NCBI RefSeq assembly: GCF_000622895.1
Contig: NZ_AVCC01000001.1
Coordinates: 1-64,000, forward strand
Reading direction: 5' to 3'
DNA from: Herminiimonas sp. CN
GTDB taxonomy: Bacteria; Pseudomonadota; Gammaproteobacteria; Burkholderiales; Burkholderiaceae_D
Length of the DNA: 64,000 nt
Made by a program: the position numbers and the translations under genes. Below, piece by piece: positions 13,299 to 23,600 of the stretch. The notes below the pieces were generated by a model that saw nothing but the letters and a program-made list of their open reading frames with translations, did not search any database and was not told the origin of the DNA. The number at the start of each line of letters is the position of its first letter. Within the stretch, counting starts at the first letter, position 1.

Positions 13299-14342
13299 AT
13301 GGTAATGACGCATCAAGATAATATGGATGATTTTATCGGGGCCAATACCGTGCCGCTGGATGCCTCCGGATTCAGCATGCATCAGCAAATCTTACGGATT
13401 CGGCGCATCGGCAAGCGTTTGTTCGGTGTTTCAAGCTGCTTTGTCAGCATCACCGATTTGATGACGGGCGCCGCCGAGTCAGAGCGCTCGATGGAGTCGA
13501 TTGAAGCGGTGTTTGTTGATGGATTGCCGGCTCCGCAAGCCTTGTATGTGGCTAACGATGCCCGTAACGATCCATCGTTGCGCCAGCATCGGCTGGTTGT
13601 TGGTGCGCCGTACATCCGATTCTATGCAGCGCATCCGATCATGGATGCACAAAATCAGATTATCGGCAGCGTTTGCCTGGTCGATTACGCGCCACGCACC
13701 TTTAATCAGGAAGACGGACAGCTGTTGGCAGATCTGGCGTCCCTGTTCGAGCGTGAATTGCGACTCAGCAGCGCAAGCGCAACGCAGCTCGATCTGATCA
13801 AGAAGAATCGCAATTTGCGGCGGGAATCTCTGACCGACCCTCTGATCGGCACGTGGAACCGGACTGCCATCATGCGCGCATTATCGGCCGAGATGGTCAA
13901 TTGCCGTCAGGCTCAAAAATCCTTGTCGATGGTTTTTGTCGATCTGGATCATTTCAAGAAAATTAACGAAGAACACGGCCGCCCGAGCGGCGACACCTTG
14001 CTGCTCAAGGTGGTCAGCCGTCTGCGTTCCTGCATCCGTCCTCACGATGCGCTGGGCCGCTACGATGGCGATCAATTCATGGTGGTCTTGCCCGGCGCGT
14101 CGCATCTGATTTCGCTGGCGGTAGCGGAGCGGATGCGCTTGGCCATCATGGCGCATGCAGAAGCGATCGGTGCTGCCAAACTACAATTAACAGTCAGCGC
14201 CGGCACCGCATCGACCGATGCGTTTCCTGCCGCAACTGCCGAAGAATTGATCAATCATGCCGAAAAAGCGTTAGCTGCCGCTAAAAAAGCAGGTCGTAAC
14301 TGCGTCGTCCAGGCTAATCCTGGTGAATCCCTGTCGTTTTAA
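13299..14342 (+). CDS. GAF-GGDEF domain protein with degenerate GGDEF motif
   Basis: About 347 residues from the ATG at 13299 (GGAAG ribosome site five bases upstream); the frame is open back to a TTG overlapping the guaB stop. The first half is a GAF-like sensor (residues about 25-160). The second half is a diguanylate cyclase fold with VDLDHFKKINEEHGRPSGDTLL. The signature GGDEF is replaced by DGDQF (bases 14064-14078), altering the first Gly and the catalytic Glu, so cyclase activity is doubtful. It may bind GTP or act as a non-catalytic sensor. No transmembrane segment or EAL domain is seen. Its position between guaB and guaA, near GTP supply, is notable. Confidence 0.85.
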   Translation: MVMTHQDNMDDFIGANTVPLDASGFSMHQQILRIRRIGKRLFGVSSCFVSITDLMTGAAESERSMESIEAVFVDGLPAPQALYVANDARNDPSLRQHRLVVGAPYIRFYAAHPIMDAQNQIIGSVCLVDYAPRTFNQEDGQLLADLASLFERELRLSSASATQLDLIKKNRNLRRESLTDPLIGTWNRTAIMRALSAEMVNCRQAQKSLSMVFVDLDHFKKINEEHGRPSGDTLLLKVVSRLRSCIRPHDALGRYDGDQFMVVLPGASHLISLAVAERMRLAIMAHAEAIGAAKLQLTVSAGTASTDAFPAATAEELINHAEKALAAAKKAGRNCVVQANPGESLSF

Positions 14343-14366
14343 TGTCTTTTTGTAAAAGCGTCTTCC

Positions 14367-15947
14367 ATGCATTCTAAAATCCTCATCCTCGATTTCGGTT
14401 CACAGGTCACCCAATTGATTGCCCGCCGCGTGCGTGATTCAGGCGTTTTTTCTGAAGTCTTTCCTTACGACGTATCGGATGAGTTCATTCGCAACTACGG
14501 TGCGGCCGGGGTAATTCTGTCGGGCGGTCCGAACTCCGTAATGGAAGGCGATACGCCGCGTGCACCGCAGGCGGTGTTCGAGCTCGGCGTGCCGGTACTG
14601 GGCATCTGTTACGGCATGCAGACCATGGCTGCCCAGCTCGGCGGCCAGGTCGAAAGCGGCCTGGTGCGCGAATTCGGCTACGCCGAAGTGCGCGCCCGCG
14701 GCCATACTGCCTTGCTCAATGAAATCAACGATTTCGTCACGCCCGAAGGCCACGGCGTGCTCAAGGTCTGGATGAGCCACGGCGACAAGGTCAACCAGAT
14801 GCCGCCCGGCTTCAAGCTAATGGCCTCGACCGACAACTGCCCGATCGCCGCAATGGCCGATGAAGAGCGCCGCTTCTACGCGGTGCAATTCCATCCGGAA
14901 GTCACTCACACCGTGCAGGGCAAGGTTATCCTCGGCCGTTTCGTGCATGAGATTTGCGGCTGCAAGTCCGACTGGAACATGCCGGATTACATTGCCGAAG
15001 CGGTCGCAGCGATCCGCCAGAAAGTCGGCCATGACGAAGTCATCCTGGGCCTATCCGGCGGCGTCGACAGCAGCGTCGCTGCAGCCCTGATCCACCGCGC
15101 CATCGGCGATCAGCTGACCTGCGTTTTCGTCGACCACGGCTTGCTGCGCCTGGACGAAGGCAAGATGGTGATGGATATGTTCGGCAAGAACCTCGGCGTG
15201 AAAGTGATCCATGTCGATGCGACCGCCCAGTTCATGGGAGAGTTGGACGGAGTGACCGACCCGGAAGCCAAGCGCAAGATCATCGGGCGCGAATTCGTCG
15301 AAGTATTCCAGGCCGAGTCCGGCAAGCTGCAAAACGCCAAATGGCTGGCCCAGGGCACCATCTATCCGGACGTGATCGAAAGCGCCGGCAAGGGCAAAAA
15401 AGGCCACACCATCAAGAGTCACCACAATGTCGGCGGCCTGCCCGACACCATGAACCTGAAACTGCTGGAACCCTTGCGCGAACTGTTCAAGGACGAGGTG
15501 CGCGAACTCGGCGTCGCACTCGGCTTGCCGCACGACATGGTGTATCGCCACCCGTTCCCCGGCCCCGGTCTGGGCGTGCGCATTTTGGGTGAAGTGAAGA
15601 AGGAATTCGCCGACCTGCTGCGCCGTGCCGATGCGATTTTCATCGAGGAATTGCGCAATACCGTGGATGAAAACAGCGGCAACAACTGGTACCAGTTGAC
15701 CAGCCAGGCCTTTGCGGTATTTTTGCCGGTGAAGTCGGTCGGCGTGATGGGGGATGGCCGCACCTATGAATACGTGGTGGCCCTGCGCGCGGTGCAGACG
15801 CAGGATTTCATGACTGCGCACTGGGCGCATCTGCCGCACGAATTGCTGGGCAAGGTCTCGAACCGCATCATCAATGAAGTGCGCGGCATCAATCGCGTGG
15901 TCTATGATATTTCCGGCAAACCTCCGGCGACGATCGAGTGGGAATGA
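14367..15947 (+). CDS. guaA: GMP synthase (glutamine-hydrolysing)
   Basis: Amidates XMP to GMP using glutamine and ATP. The 526-residue protein has an N-terminal class I glutamine amidotransferase domain ([18 protein letters not shown]; catalytic Cys in GICYGMQ; FHPEV), the ATP pyrophosphatase P-loop [13 protein letters not shown], and a C-terminal dimerisation domain ending PPATIEWE. Full length and intact. The 3' end of guaA is a known integration target of P4-type integrases, and an integrase relic lies 168 bp downstream. Confidence 0.97.
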   Translation: MHSKILILDFGSQVTQLIARRVRDSGVFSEVFPYDVSDEFIRNYGAAGVILSGGPNSVMEGDTPRAPQAVFELGVPVLGICYGMQTMAAQLGGQVESGLVREFGYAEVRARGHTALLNEINDFVTPEGHGVLKVWMSHGDKVNQMPPGFKLMASTDNCPIAAMADEERRFYAVQFHPEVTHTVQGKVILGRFVHEICGCKSDWNMPDYIAEAVAAIRQKVGHDEVILGLSGGVDSSVAAALIHRAIGDQLTCVFVDHGLLRLDEGKMVMDMFGKNLGVKVIHVDATAQFMGELDGVTDPEAKRKIIGREFVEVFQAESGKLQNAKWLAQGTIYPDVIESAGKGKKGHTIKSHHNVGGLPDTMNLKLLEPLRELFKDEVRELGVALGLPHDMVYRHPFPGPGLGVRILGEVKKEFADLLRRADAIFIEELRNTVDENSGNNWYQLTSQAFAVFLPVKSVGVMGDGRTYEYVVALRAVQTQDFMTAHWAHLPHELLGKVSNRIINEVRGINRVVYDISGKPPATIEWE

Positions 15948-16114
15948 TTTTGACTATGGCAACGTAGCGCAGAGTCTGGCAGAAAATTATATTAAGCCAC
16001 TGTTTTTAAGGGACTTTTTTGCATCCCAATGTTTGGAGAAGGCAGTGACAAGCACGATGTGTTGATGGCGCAGTTGTTGGTGCGAATTCGGTCTGATGCT
16101 ATTTCAACAGGCTG

Positions 16115-16280
16115 ATGGGCACGGAACTGAAAAATATCAAGACAAAAGAAAATATATTCAAGCTGTCCGATCGGGGTGGGCTCTACGTGGCAGTCTTGGC
16201 CGCGCGTATGGTATCATTTCGGCAACAGGAACCTCAATCTGATTGGCATTTATGCAATTTTGAGCGGATGCGCTGGTTAA
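16115..16280 (+). pseudogene. Relic of a P4-type tyrosine integrase N-terminus (Arm-binding domain, frameshifted)
   Basis: From the ATG at 16115 the frame reads GTELKNIKTKENIFKLSD and then RGGLYVAV, matching the PF13356 (DUF4102) Arm-DNA-binding domain consensus (KPKEKPYKLSDGGGLYLLV). After about 30 residues the match moves to the next frame, where VWYHFGNRNLNLIGIYA fits the W-R-x-R-F-x-G-K-x-x-x-L-S-L-G-x-Y-P part, and a stop follows at 16278-16280. No catalytic domain remains. It lies 168 bp after guaA, a classic attachment locus for this integrase family. Confidence 0.6.
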
Positions 16281-16307
16281 TCAGCGTCCCGCCCGTGACA
16301 ACGCAAC

Positions 16308-17426
16308 TTAACGAGGTTCATTGCGGCGGTCACGCGCATTACCCCAATCCTTGGTCACCAATTCGGATACGTGCTGCATTTTGCCGTTACGATCCACGCT
16401 GTAATCCTTAAAGACGATTTTTTCGTCCAGTTGCACGTCTGGCCCTATCCGTGTGTATTCAAACAGTACACTGCGTATTACCCGCGCACTGGCACATATA
16501 TGACTGCCATGCCCGATCCAAGTCGGGCCGATGATTGTGCAACCGGCCTCGATATGACTCCCCGCGCCGATATACACGGGTCCTTTTATGATGGTACCTT
16601 TCCAATCAATCCGCGTATTAAGCCCGGTCCAGATCCCATCATCAATCTGTATTCCCGGGATATGCATCTGTGCGAGATCACCCATCATCACGCTTTGCGA
16701 TACCGACCAGTAGTCCTTCATGCTGCCGATGTCGATCCAGTTGAATTTTCGATTCTGTGCAAAAAACGGGATGCCTTTTTCCACCAGTAAGGGAAACAGC
16801 TCTGAGCCGATATCGAACACTGTGTTTGCCGGAATCATGTCCACCACTTGCGGTTCAAAGATATAGATGCCGGTGCTAACATGGTTCGACAGTGCTTTGT
16901 CCTGCTGTGGCTTTTCCTGGAAGGATTGAATACGACCGTCCTGATCCGCCACCACCACGCCATAGTCGGATACCTTGTCCCATGGAACCTCCTTGGTAAT
17001 GATGCTGGCCAGCGCGCCCTTGCGCTTGTGTGCAAACAGGGCAGACTGAATGTCGAGGTCAATCACCGCATCACCGCATAAGACAATCGTGGTCTCATCA
17101 AAGAAACCGCCAAATTCCTGAATCTTCTTCATCCCGCCAGCAGAACCCAGTGGTTGCGCTATCACATCCCCGGCGTCGTTGGTATAACCCTCAAAGGAAT
17201 AGCCAATCTGCACCCCGAACTGATGTCCGTCGCCGAAGTATTCTTCAATTTTTTCGTGCAGGTAACTGACGTTGACCATGATCTCGCGCACGCCGTATTT
17301 GGCGAGATGCTCAATCAGATACGCCATTACCGGTTTGCCGAGGATGGGGATCATCGGCTTGGGCAGATCGTAGGTCAGCGGCTGAACGCGGGTTCCTTTA
17401 CCCGCTGCGAGAATCATGGCTTTCAT
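16308..17426 (-). CDS. Sugar-1-phosphate nucleotidyltransferase with C-terminal beta-helix
   Basis: 372 residues. The N-terminal NTP-transferase domain has the signature MKAMILAAGKGTRVQPLTYDLPKPMIPILGKP, with GSAGGMKK, LCGDAVIDLD and FQEKP. The C-terminal third is a hexapeptide-repeat beta-helix (IIKGPVYIGAGSHIEAGC). This architecture is shared by mannose-1-phosphate guanylyltransferase-like and glucose-1-phosphate thymidylyl/uridylyltransferase-like enzymes; base and sugar cannot be fixed from sequence. It lies downstream of the glucan synthase on the same strand (207-bp gap), so making the UDP-glucose donor is an attractive guess. Confidence 0.85.
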   Translation of the reverse strand: MKAMILAAGKGTRVQPLTYDLPKPMIPILGKPVMAYLIEHLAKYGVREIMVNVSYLHEKIEEYFGDGHQFGVQIGYSFEGYTNDAGDVIAQPLGSAGGMKKIQEFGGFFDETTIVLCGDAVIDLDIQSALFAHKRKGALASIITKEVPWDKVSDYGVVVADQDGRIQSFQEKPQQDKALSNHVSTGIYIFEPQVVDMIPANTVFDIGSELFPLLVEKGIPFFAQNRKFNWIDIGSMKDYWSVSQSVMMGDLAQMHIPGIQIDDGIWTGLNTRIDWKGTIIKGPVYIGAGSHIEAGCTIIGPTWIGHGSHICASARVIRSVLFEYTRIGPDVQLDEKIVFKDYSVDRNGKMQHVSELVTKDWGNARDRRNEPR

Positions 17427-17633
17427 AATTTTCTTTACAAATAGGGGTTGATGGAGCAGCGGAGTGTTAGCGTGTCGACCTAATCAACTTCCAATTATTT
17501 CAAGTTCAATTGGAATATAGGGCTGCGATAACGGTACGTCGAAAAATTCCGATGGACAGTGGGGCGTTGATATCTGGAAAAAATCACATGCTGGGAAATT
17601 GCCTGCTTGTTTATAGTTGCCAGAAGGAGGCTA

Positions 17634-20600
17634 TCAAAATTGGGGTGGCGTCAACACCAGTATCGCCACTGTATGCTGATGCTTATCATCAAGCAGTGGA
17701 ATCGTCCCATCCATTTGTTCAATGCCGTCCAGTTTTACATTGCCCTTTGCACCAAGGACACTGCTTTGCGTCACCTCGATCCTGTACATTGTGTCGCGAT
17801 ACCGATAGTGCATTGCATATGTACTCCAGTCAGCCGGCAAGCACGGCATGATAGTTAGTTTGTCGCCTTCCAGCTTCAAGCCCAACAGTGATTCCACAAT
17901 CAAGCGGTACATCCATCCCGCCGATCCGGTGTACCAGGTCCAGCCACCGCGGCCCACGTGCGGCGTTACCGCATACACGTCGGCAGCAATGACATAGGGT
18001 TCGACCTTGTAGGTGGCGATATCAGTGGCAGTTTTGCCGTGGTTGACCGGATTGATCATCTGCAGCAATTCCCATGCGCGCCGGCTGTCTCCCATTTTGG
18101 CAAACGCCATCGCACTCCAGATCGCCGCGTGCGTGTACTGTCCGCCGTTTTCACGTACGCCTGGAACGTAGCCGCGAATATAGCCGGGATTCAGATCGGA
18201 TTTATCGAAGGGCGGATCGAGTAATTGGATGATCGAATCTGCACGCCGCACCAGTCGGCGATCGACTGCCTGCATCGCCATCCTCACACGTTCCAAATTG
18301 CCGGCGCCGGACAATACAGCCCAGCTTTGGGAAATTGAATCGATTTGACATTCGACGTTTTGTGCAGAACCAAGTGGTGTTCCGTCATCGAAATATGCCC
18401 GGCGATACCATGCGCCATCCCAACCGTTTTTCTCAATGTTCTGACGTAGCTGAGCCGCTTCGGCATGACAGCGATCCGCGAAAGTCTGGTCGTTGTGGTT
18501 TGTTGCCACTTCGGAAAAACACATCAATACTTCATAAAGAAAAAAGCCAAGCCAGATGCTTTCGCCTTGACCATGCTCGCCGACCTTGTTCATGCCATCG
18601 TTCCAATCACAGGAACCGATCAATGGGAGGCCATGCACACCGAACTTCAATCCTCGCTCAATCGCACGCACGCAATGCTCGTACAACGTCGCGATCTGCG
18701 CCGAACGGTTCGGCAGGTCATAGTAAGAATCTTCCTCCGGATTCACGGAGCGGCCCTCGATAAAGTGCGCCATCTCATTCAATACACCGGTATCTCCGGT
18801 GCTGATCACATAACGATGAACCGCAAGCGGCAGCCACAGGTAATCGTCAGAACAATGCGTGCGAACGCCACGCTCGGTCGGTGGATGCCACCAGTGCAGC
18901 ACATCGCCTTCGATAAATTGATGTGCTGCACACAGCAGCAGGTGTGCGCGCATCAGTTCCGGGTGGCTGTGCACCAGTGCCATCGTGTCCTGCAACTGGT
19001 CGCGAAAGCCGAATGCGCCACCGGACTGGTAGTAACCGCTGCGCGCCCACAGACGGCAGGCAATGGTTTGGTACATCAGCCAGCCGTTGGCCAGGATATT
19101 CAGGGAATGGTCCGGGGTCTCGACCTGTACTGCGCCCAGCGTACGATCCCAGTAGGTATGCACGGCTTCCAGCGCATCCCACGCAGCAGTCGAGCCGCGC
19201 AAACGCCGCACCAGATTGCTGACATCGGTGTGGCGGGTATCTGCCATGCCGAGCATGAACACGATTTCGCGTTGCTGTCCATGGAGTAATTCGAACTGTA
19301 CCTGCATTGCAGCACATGGATCGAGACCGGCACCGACCTTTCCGGATAAGCGTACACGCTTCATCGCGACGGGATTTTGCAGCGATCCGTTGCGGCCAAT
19401 GAATTCATTGCGGTCGCCGCTGATGGTGCGCGACGTTGCATCGACATCGAAGAACGCAGTGCGTTCGGTGAACTCGGTGTTGTAGGGATTGCGTGCAAAC
19501 AGTGCGCCGGTGGCAGGATCGGTTTCGGTGATGATATGCATCGTCGATTTTGGACCCAGGTCGCCAAGTACCCATTCGACATAACCGGTGGCGGACAGCG
19601 TGCGCATCGTGTCGGAATCGTTGCGTATGCGCAATATCGAATATTTAACCGACGCATCCAGCGCGACACACACGGTCAGTTCGGATGTTATGCCGTCCTC
19701 GGCATGTTCAAACACGCTGTAACCGAAGCCATGTCGCGTGACATAGTCACCTTCGCCGCGGCGGGGCAACGGCGTCGGCGACCAGTAGCGGCCAGTTTTT
19801 TCATCGCGCAGATAAAATACTTCGCCGCCGGTGTCGCACACCGGATCATTGTCCCAAGGCGTCAGCCGGAATTCATGTGCGTTCTCACCCCAGGTATACG
19901 CTTGCCCGCTTTCGGAAATGACGGTGCCAAATTGCGGATTGGCTATCACATTAACCCATGGCGCAGGCGTGACCTGACCGGCTGCGGTAGTGATCACGTA
20001 TTCGCGCCCATCCGGCGTAAATCCACCAATGCCGTTCGACAGGATCAGATTGCGCGTGGGCAGGACATCGCCCTTGCTTATGTTCTTATTGGCGATGGCT
20101 GGTTGGAGATTGCCGGTTGCTGTCAGTCGCGGTATGCGCACGCCCCGCAGGTCGCGGCGGTTGATCTGTTCGGCCAGTGTGCCGCGGCTGTCGGTGAGGA
20201 TCACCCGCGCCACCGACTGGAATAGTACACGGTCCTCATTGGAAATCTGATCGAGCAGTCGGACGAAAATGCCGCCTGGGCGATCAATCGCGTGGGCGCC
20301 GATGACCGATGCAATCAGCCCCATGATCTGTTCGTGTAAGCCATGCCGGTAACCGTTATGCTCTTCGTTCCAAATCACAAGATCGACCGCCAGCCCTTTC
20401 GAACGCCAATACGCATGCGCCTGTATCAACTGACGCACCAGTCCGATGTTTTCCTGGTTCTTGATCTGCACTAGCACGATCGGCAGGTCGCCGGAAATGG
20501 CGAAGCTCCACAAGCCGGACTGTCCGCGGTAATTGCGGAGAAGAACACTGGCCTCGGCACGCAACAGCGGATTGACAAAAATGATTGAGCTGGCCAGGCG

Positions 20601-23600
20601 TGCATATAGTTGCGCATCGGCTTCGCTGGCGTTCAGTTGACGCAGCACCACCTGGCTGTGGGTCCACGATAGTTCGATCACGCGATCTGCCAGATGACGG
20701 TCCTGATATGTATCTATCAGGCCGAGACAGAGTTCGCGCGATTCTCCAATGCCGGTCACCATGTCTATGATGATCGATTGTTCTGCGTCAAGCGTGATCT
20801 GATAACGGATCGCGACGATCGGATCGAGTACGGAGCCCTGGGCGCCTGTCAGCGGCGCGGGGTCGAACATCGCTTGCGGTGCAGCGATGGTATTGCCGCG
20901 ACCGATGAATTGCATGCGGTCGGTTTCATACGATACGGCATTGATATCGACGCCATGCACCGCCATCAGATGGAACATCCACGGCATTTTTTCATGTATC
21001 GAACGCGGCCGACGGGTACACAGGATGGCACGGCGCAGATGCAGGATTTCGGTCTGAACGAACAGGTTGCCAAATGCTGGATGCATCGCATCTGCGGCTG
21101 CCGGTGCCAGCACCACTTCCGCATAGCTGGTGATTTCTATGGTCCGGCGCGAGCGCGAGGAATTGATAATGCGGGTACGACGCAGTTCGATATCGTCTTC
21201 CGGCGACACGACGATTTCGGTGTGCATGTCGAAATCGTTGTCGTTGCGGCGGAATTCGGCGCGGCCTTCTGAGAAAAACACTTCGTAAGTCTGTGGCTGT
21301 GCCAGTGTCGGCTGGAATGCGGTCGACCAGAAATGGCCATCCTCCATGTCGCGCACGTAACAGAACGTGCCCCAGTTGTCGCGCGTGCTGTCTTCACGCC
21401 AGCGGGTGATCGAAAGGTCGTTCCAGCGGCTGGAGCTACCACCGCCGCTGGTGACCATTACATGGTAACGACCGTTGGATAACAGCTGCACTTCCGGTGT
21501 GCGGGAGTCGGGTCGCTGCAGTACACGCATCTGCTTTCCCTGATCGGTCGATACGGTACGGATGTCGGCCAACTCGGTTGTGTTCGAATAGGTCGCAGAG
21601 GCTTTGGGCACCCGTTCATGCAGCAGCAACATTGTCGCCTGGAACAGGGGGTCGGATGCGAAACGCTTTTGCAGCGGACGGTCGAGCAGCAGATACGCCA
21701 GCGACAAGAAGCTCATGCCCTGATGATGGGTCATGAACGAGCGCACCGTCACATTGCTCTGCCCGTACGGCAGGCGTGACGATGTGTAATCGATTGCTTC
21801 ATAGAATCCGAATTTGCCTTCAAAGCCTTGGGCTGACAATTGCTGCAGGTTGGCACATGCCGCTTCCGGCACCACCATCAGGGCCATCATCGATGCATAC
21901 GGTGCGATTACCAGATCGTCACCGAGACCGCGCTTGAAGCCGATTCCTGGCACGCCAAATGCGCGGTATTGATAATTCAAGCTGGCATCGAAAGCGTTAT
22001 AACCTGATTCTGAAATGCCCCATGGCACACCGCGCTGTGTCCCGTATTCGATCTGCCGTTCCACGGCGGAATGATAGGTCTGGTCAAGCAGGGTATTTTT
22101 AAACGTCGGCATCACCAGCAATGGCATCAGGTATTCGAACATTGACCCGTTCCACGACAATAGGATCGGTTCACCACTGGCGATAGTAAGCTGGCGTCCG
22201 AGTGCAAACCAGCTTTCCTGCGGTAGTTGTCCTTGTGCGATGGCGACGAAGGTGGTTAGCCTTGCTTCGGAAGCCAGCAGGTCATAGGAGCTGGCATCGA
22301 GGCGCCGTTCTGTGACGTTGTAACCGATCGCCAGCAGGTACGTCGCAGGGTCGTACAGGAAGCCGTATTCCATTCGTGCGAACTCTGCAGATTGCAGCGC
22401 GAGCTGGTCGATCAACAGCATGCGTTGGGTAACGTTGTGACTGCCTTCGGACACCAGTTGATTGAGGGCAGACACTTGTTGCGCATCGTTCGGATTGGTT
22501 TGGTCGGCAAGCCATTGTTTAAAAACCGGTGCCAGATTGGCATGGAGCTGAGCCAGCTGACGTAGCGTTGGTATTTCGTCCAGTGCGGGGAAGTGAGTGC
22601 GCCATTCGGCCGGTGTGGGCATCTGTGTCCAGGGCGCCAGCAAGCTGAGTTCATTCAACGCTGCATGGCACTGGCTTGCCAGCGCACGTGCCCAACCATT
22701 GAGCTGCAGATTGGGCTGTAAGGAGGGAGCAGCTTCGAGGCCTGCAAGGAAGCTCGCGGCGCTGTGGCTTAGCCGCTCTAGGCAATCGTGAGCGAGCATC
22801 AGTGTGCAAGGTGCAGACTGGCAGGTGGATTCGAGATCTTTCTCGAACTGAAGCAATGTCGCCAGCGGCGTATTACCTGCATTCTCACACAGGATTTCGT
22901 AAGTATCTCGGATGCCGGCGAAGACACGGGCAGCGAGGATCGGTGTATCGAGTAATCCGGTCAGGCCTGGCCCAAGCGTAAGCAGATGGCCGGCAAGGTT
23001 GCCGCTGTCCACCGTCGATACATACATCGGGTGCAGTGGCTCCAGGTCTTTAGTGCCGTACCAGTTGTAGAAATGCCCCTGATAACGTTCCAGAAAAGCC
23101 ATGGTCTGCAAGGTCTTTTGGGACCGTTCAATCAATTGTCCGGCATGAATGTAGCCGAAATCATACGCGGCAAGATTAGCCAGCAGCGACAGGCCGATAT
23201 TGGTGGGCGATGTGCGGTGCGCCACAACCGCGACCGGATGCTCCTGCACGTTGTCGATCGGAAGCCAGTTGTCTTCCGGGCCGACATAGGTTTCAAAAAA
23301 TAACCACGTTTTGCGCGACAGCGATTTCAGGAACAGAGTCTGCTCATCTGATAAATGCGCGGTGCGGCGCGGGACCGGCTGGCTGATCCAATATGCAATG
23401 ATGGGGGAAACCAACCACAGCAGCAGAATCGGCGCAGCCGCTCCTATTGCAATCGGATTGTCAGCGATCAGATAGGCAGCGCTGGCCAGGGCCGTCATCG
23501 GTGCGATCCACATCGATCGATAAGTGGCATACAGTCCACGGCTTGACTGCCGATTTGTCTGGCTCGATGGATTCCATTCCAGCAGTTTTCGGTGCGAGAC

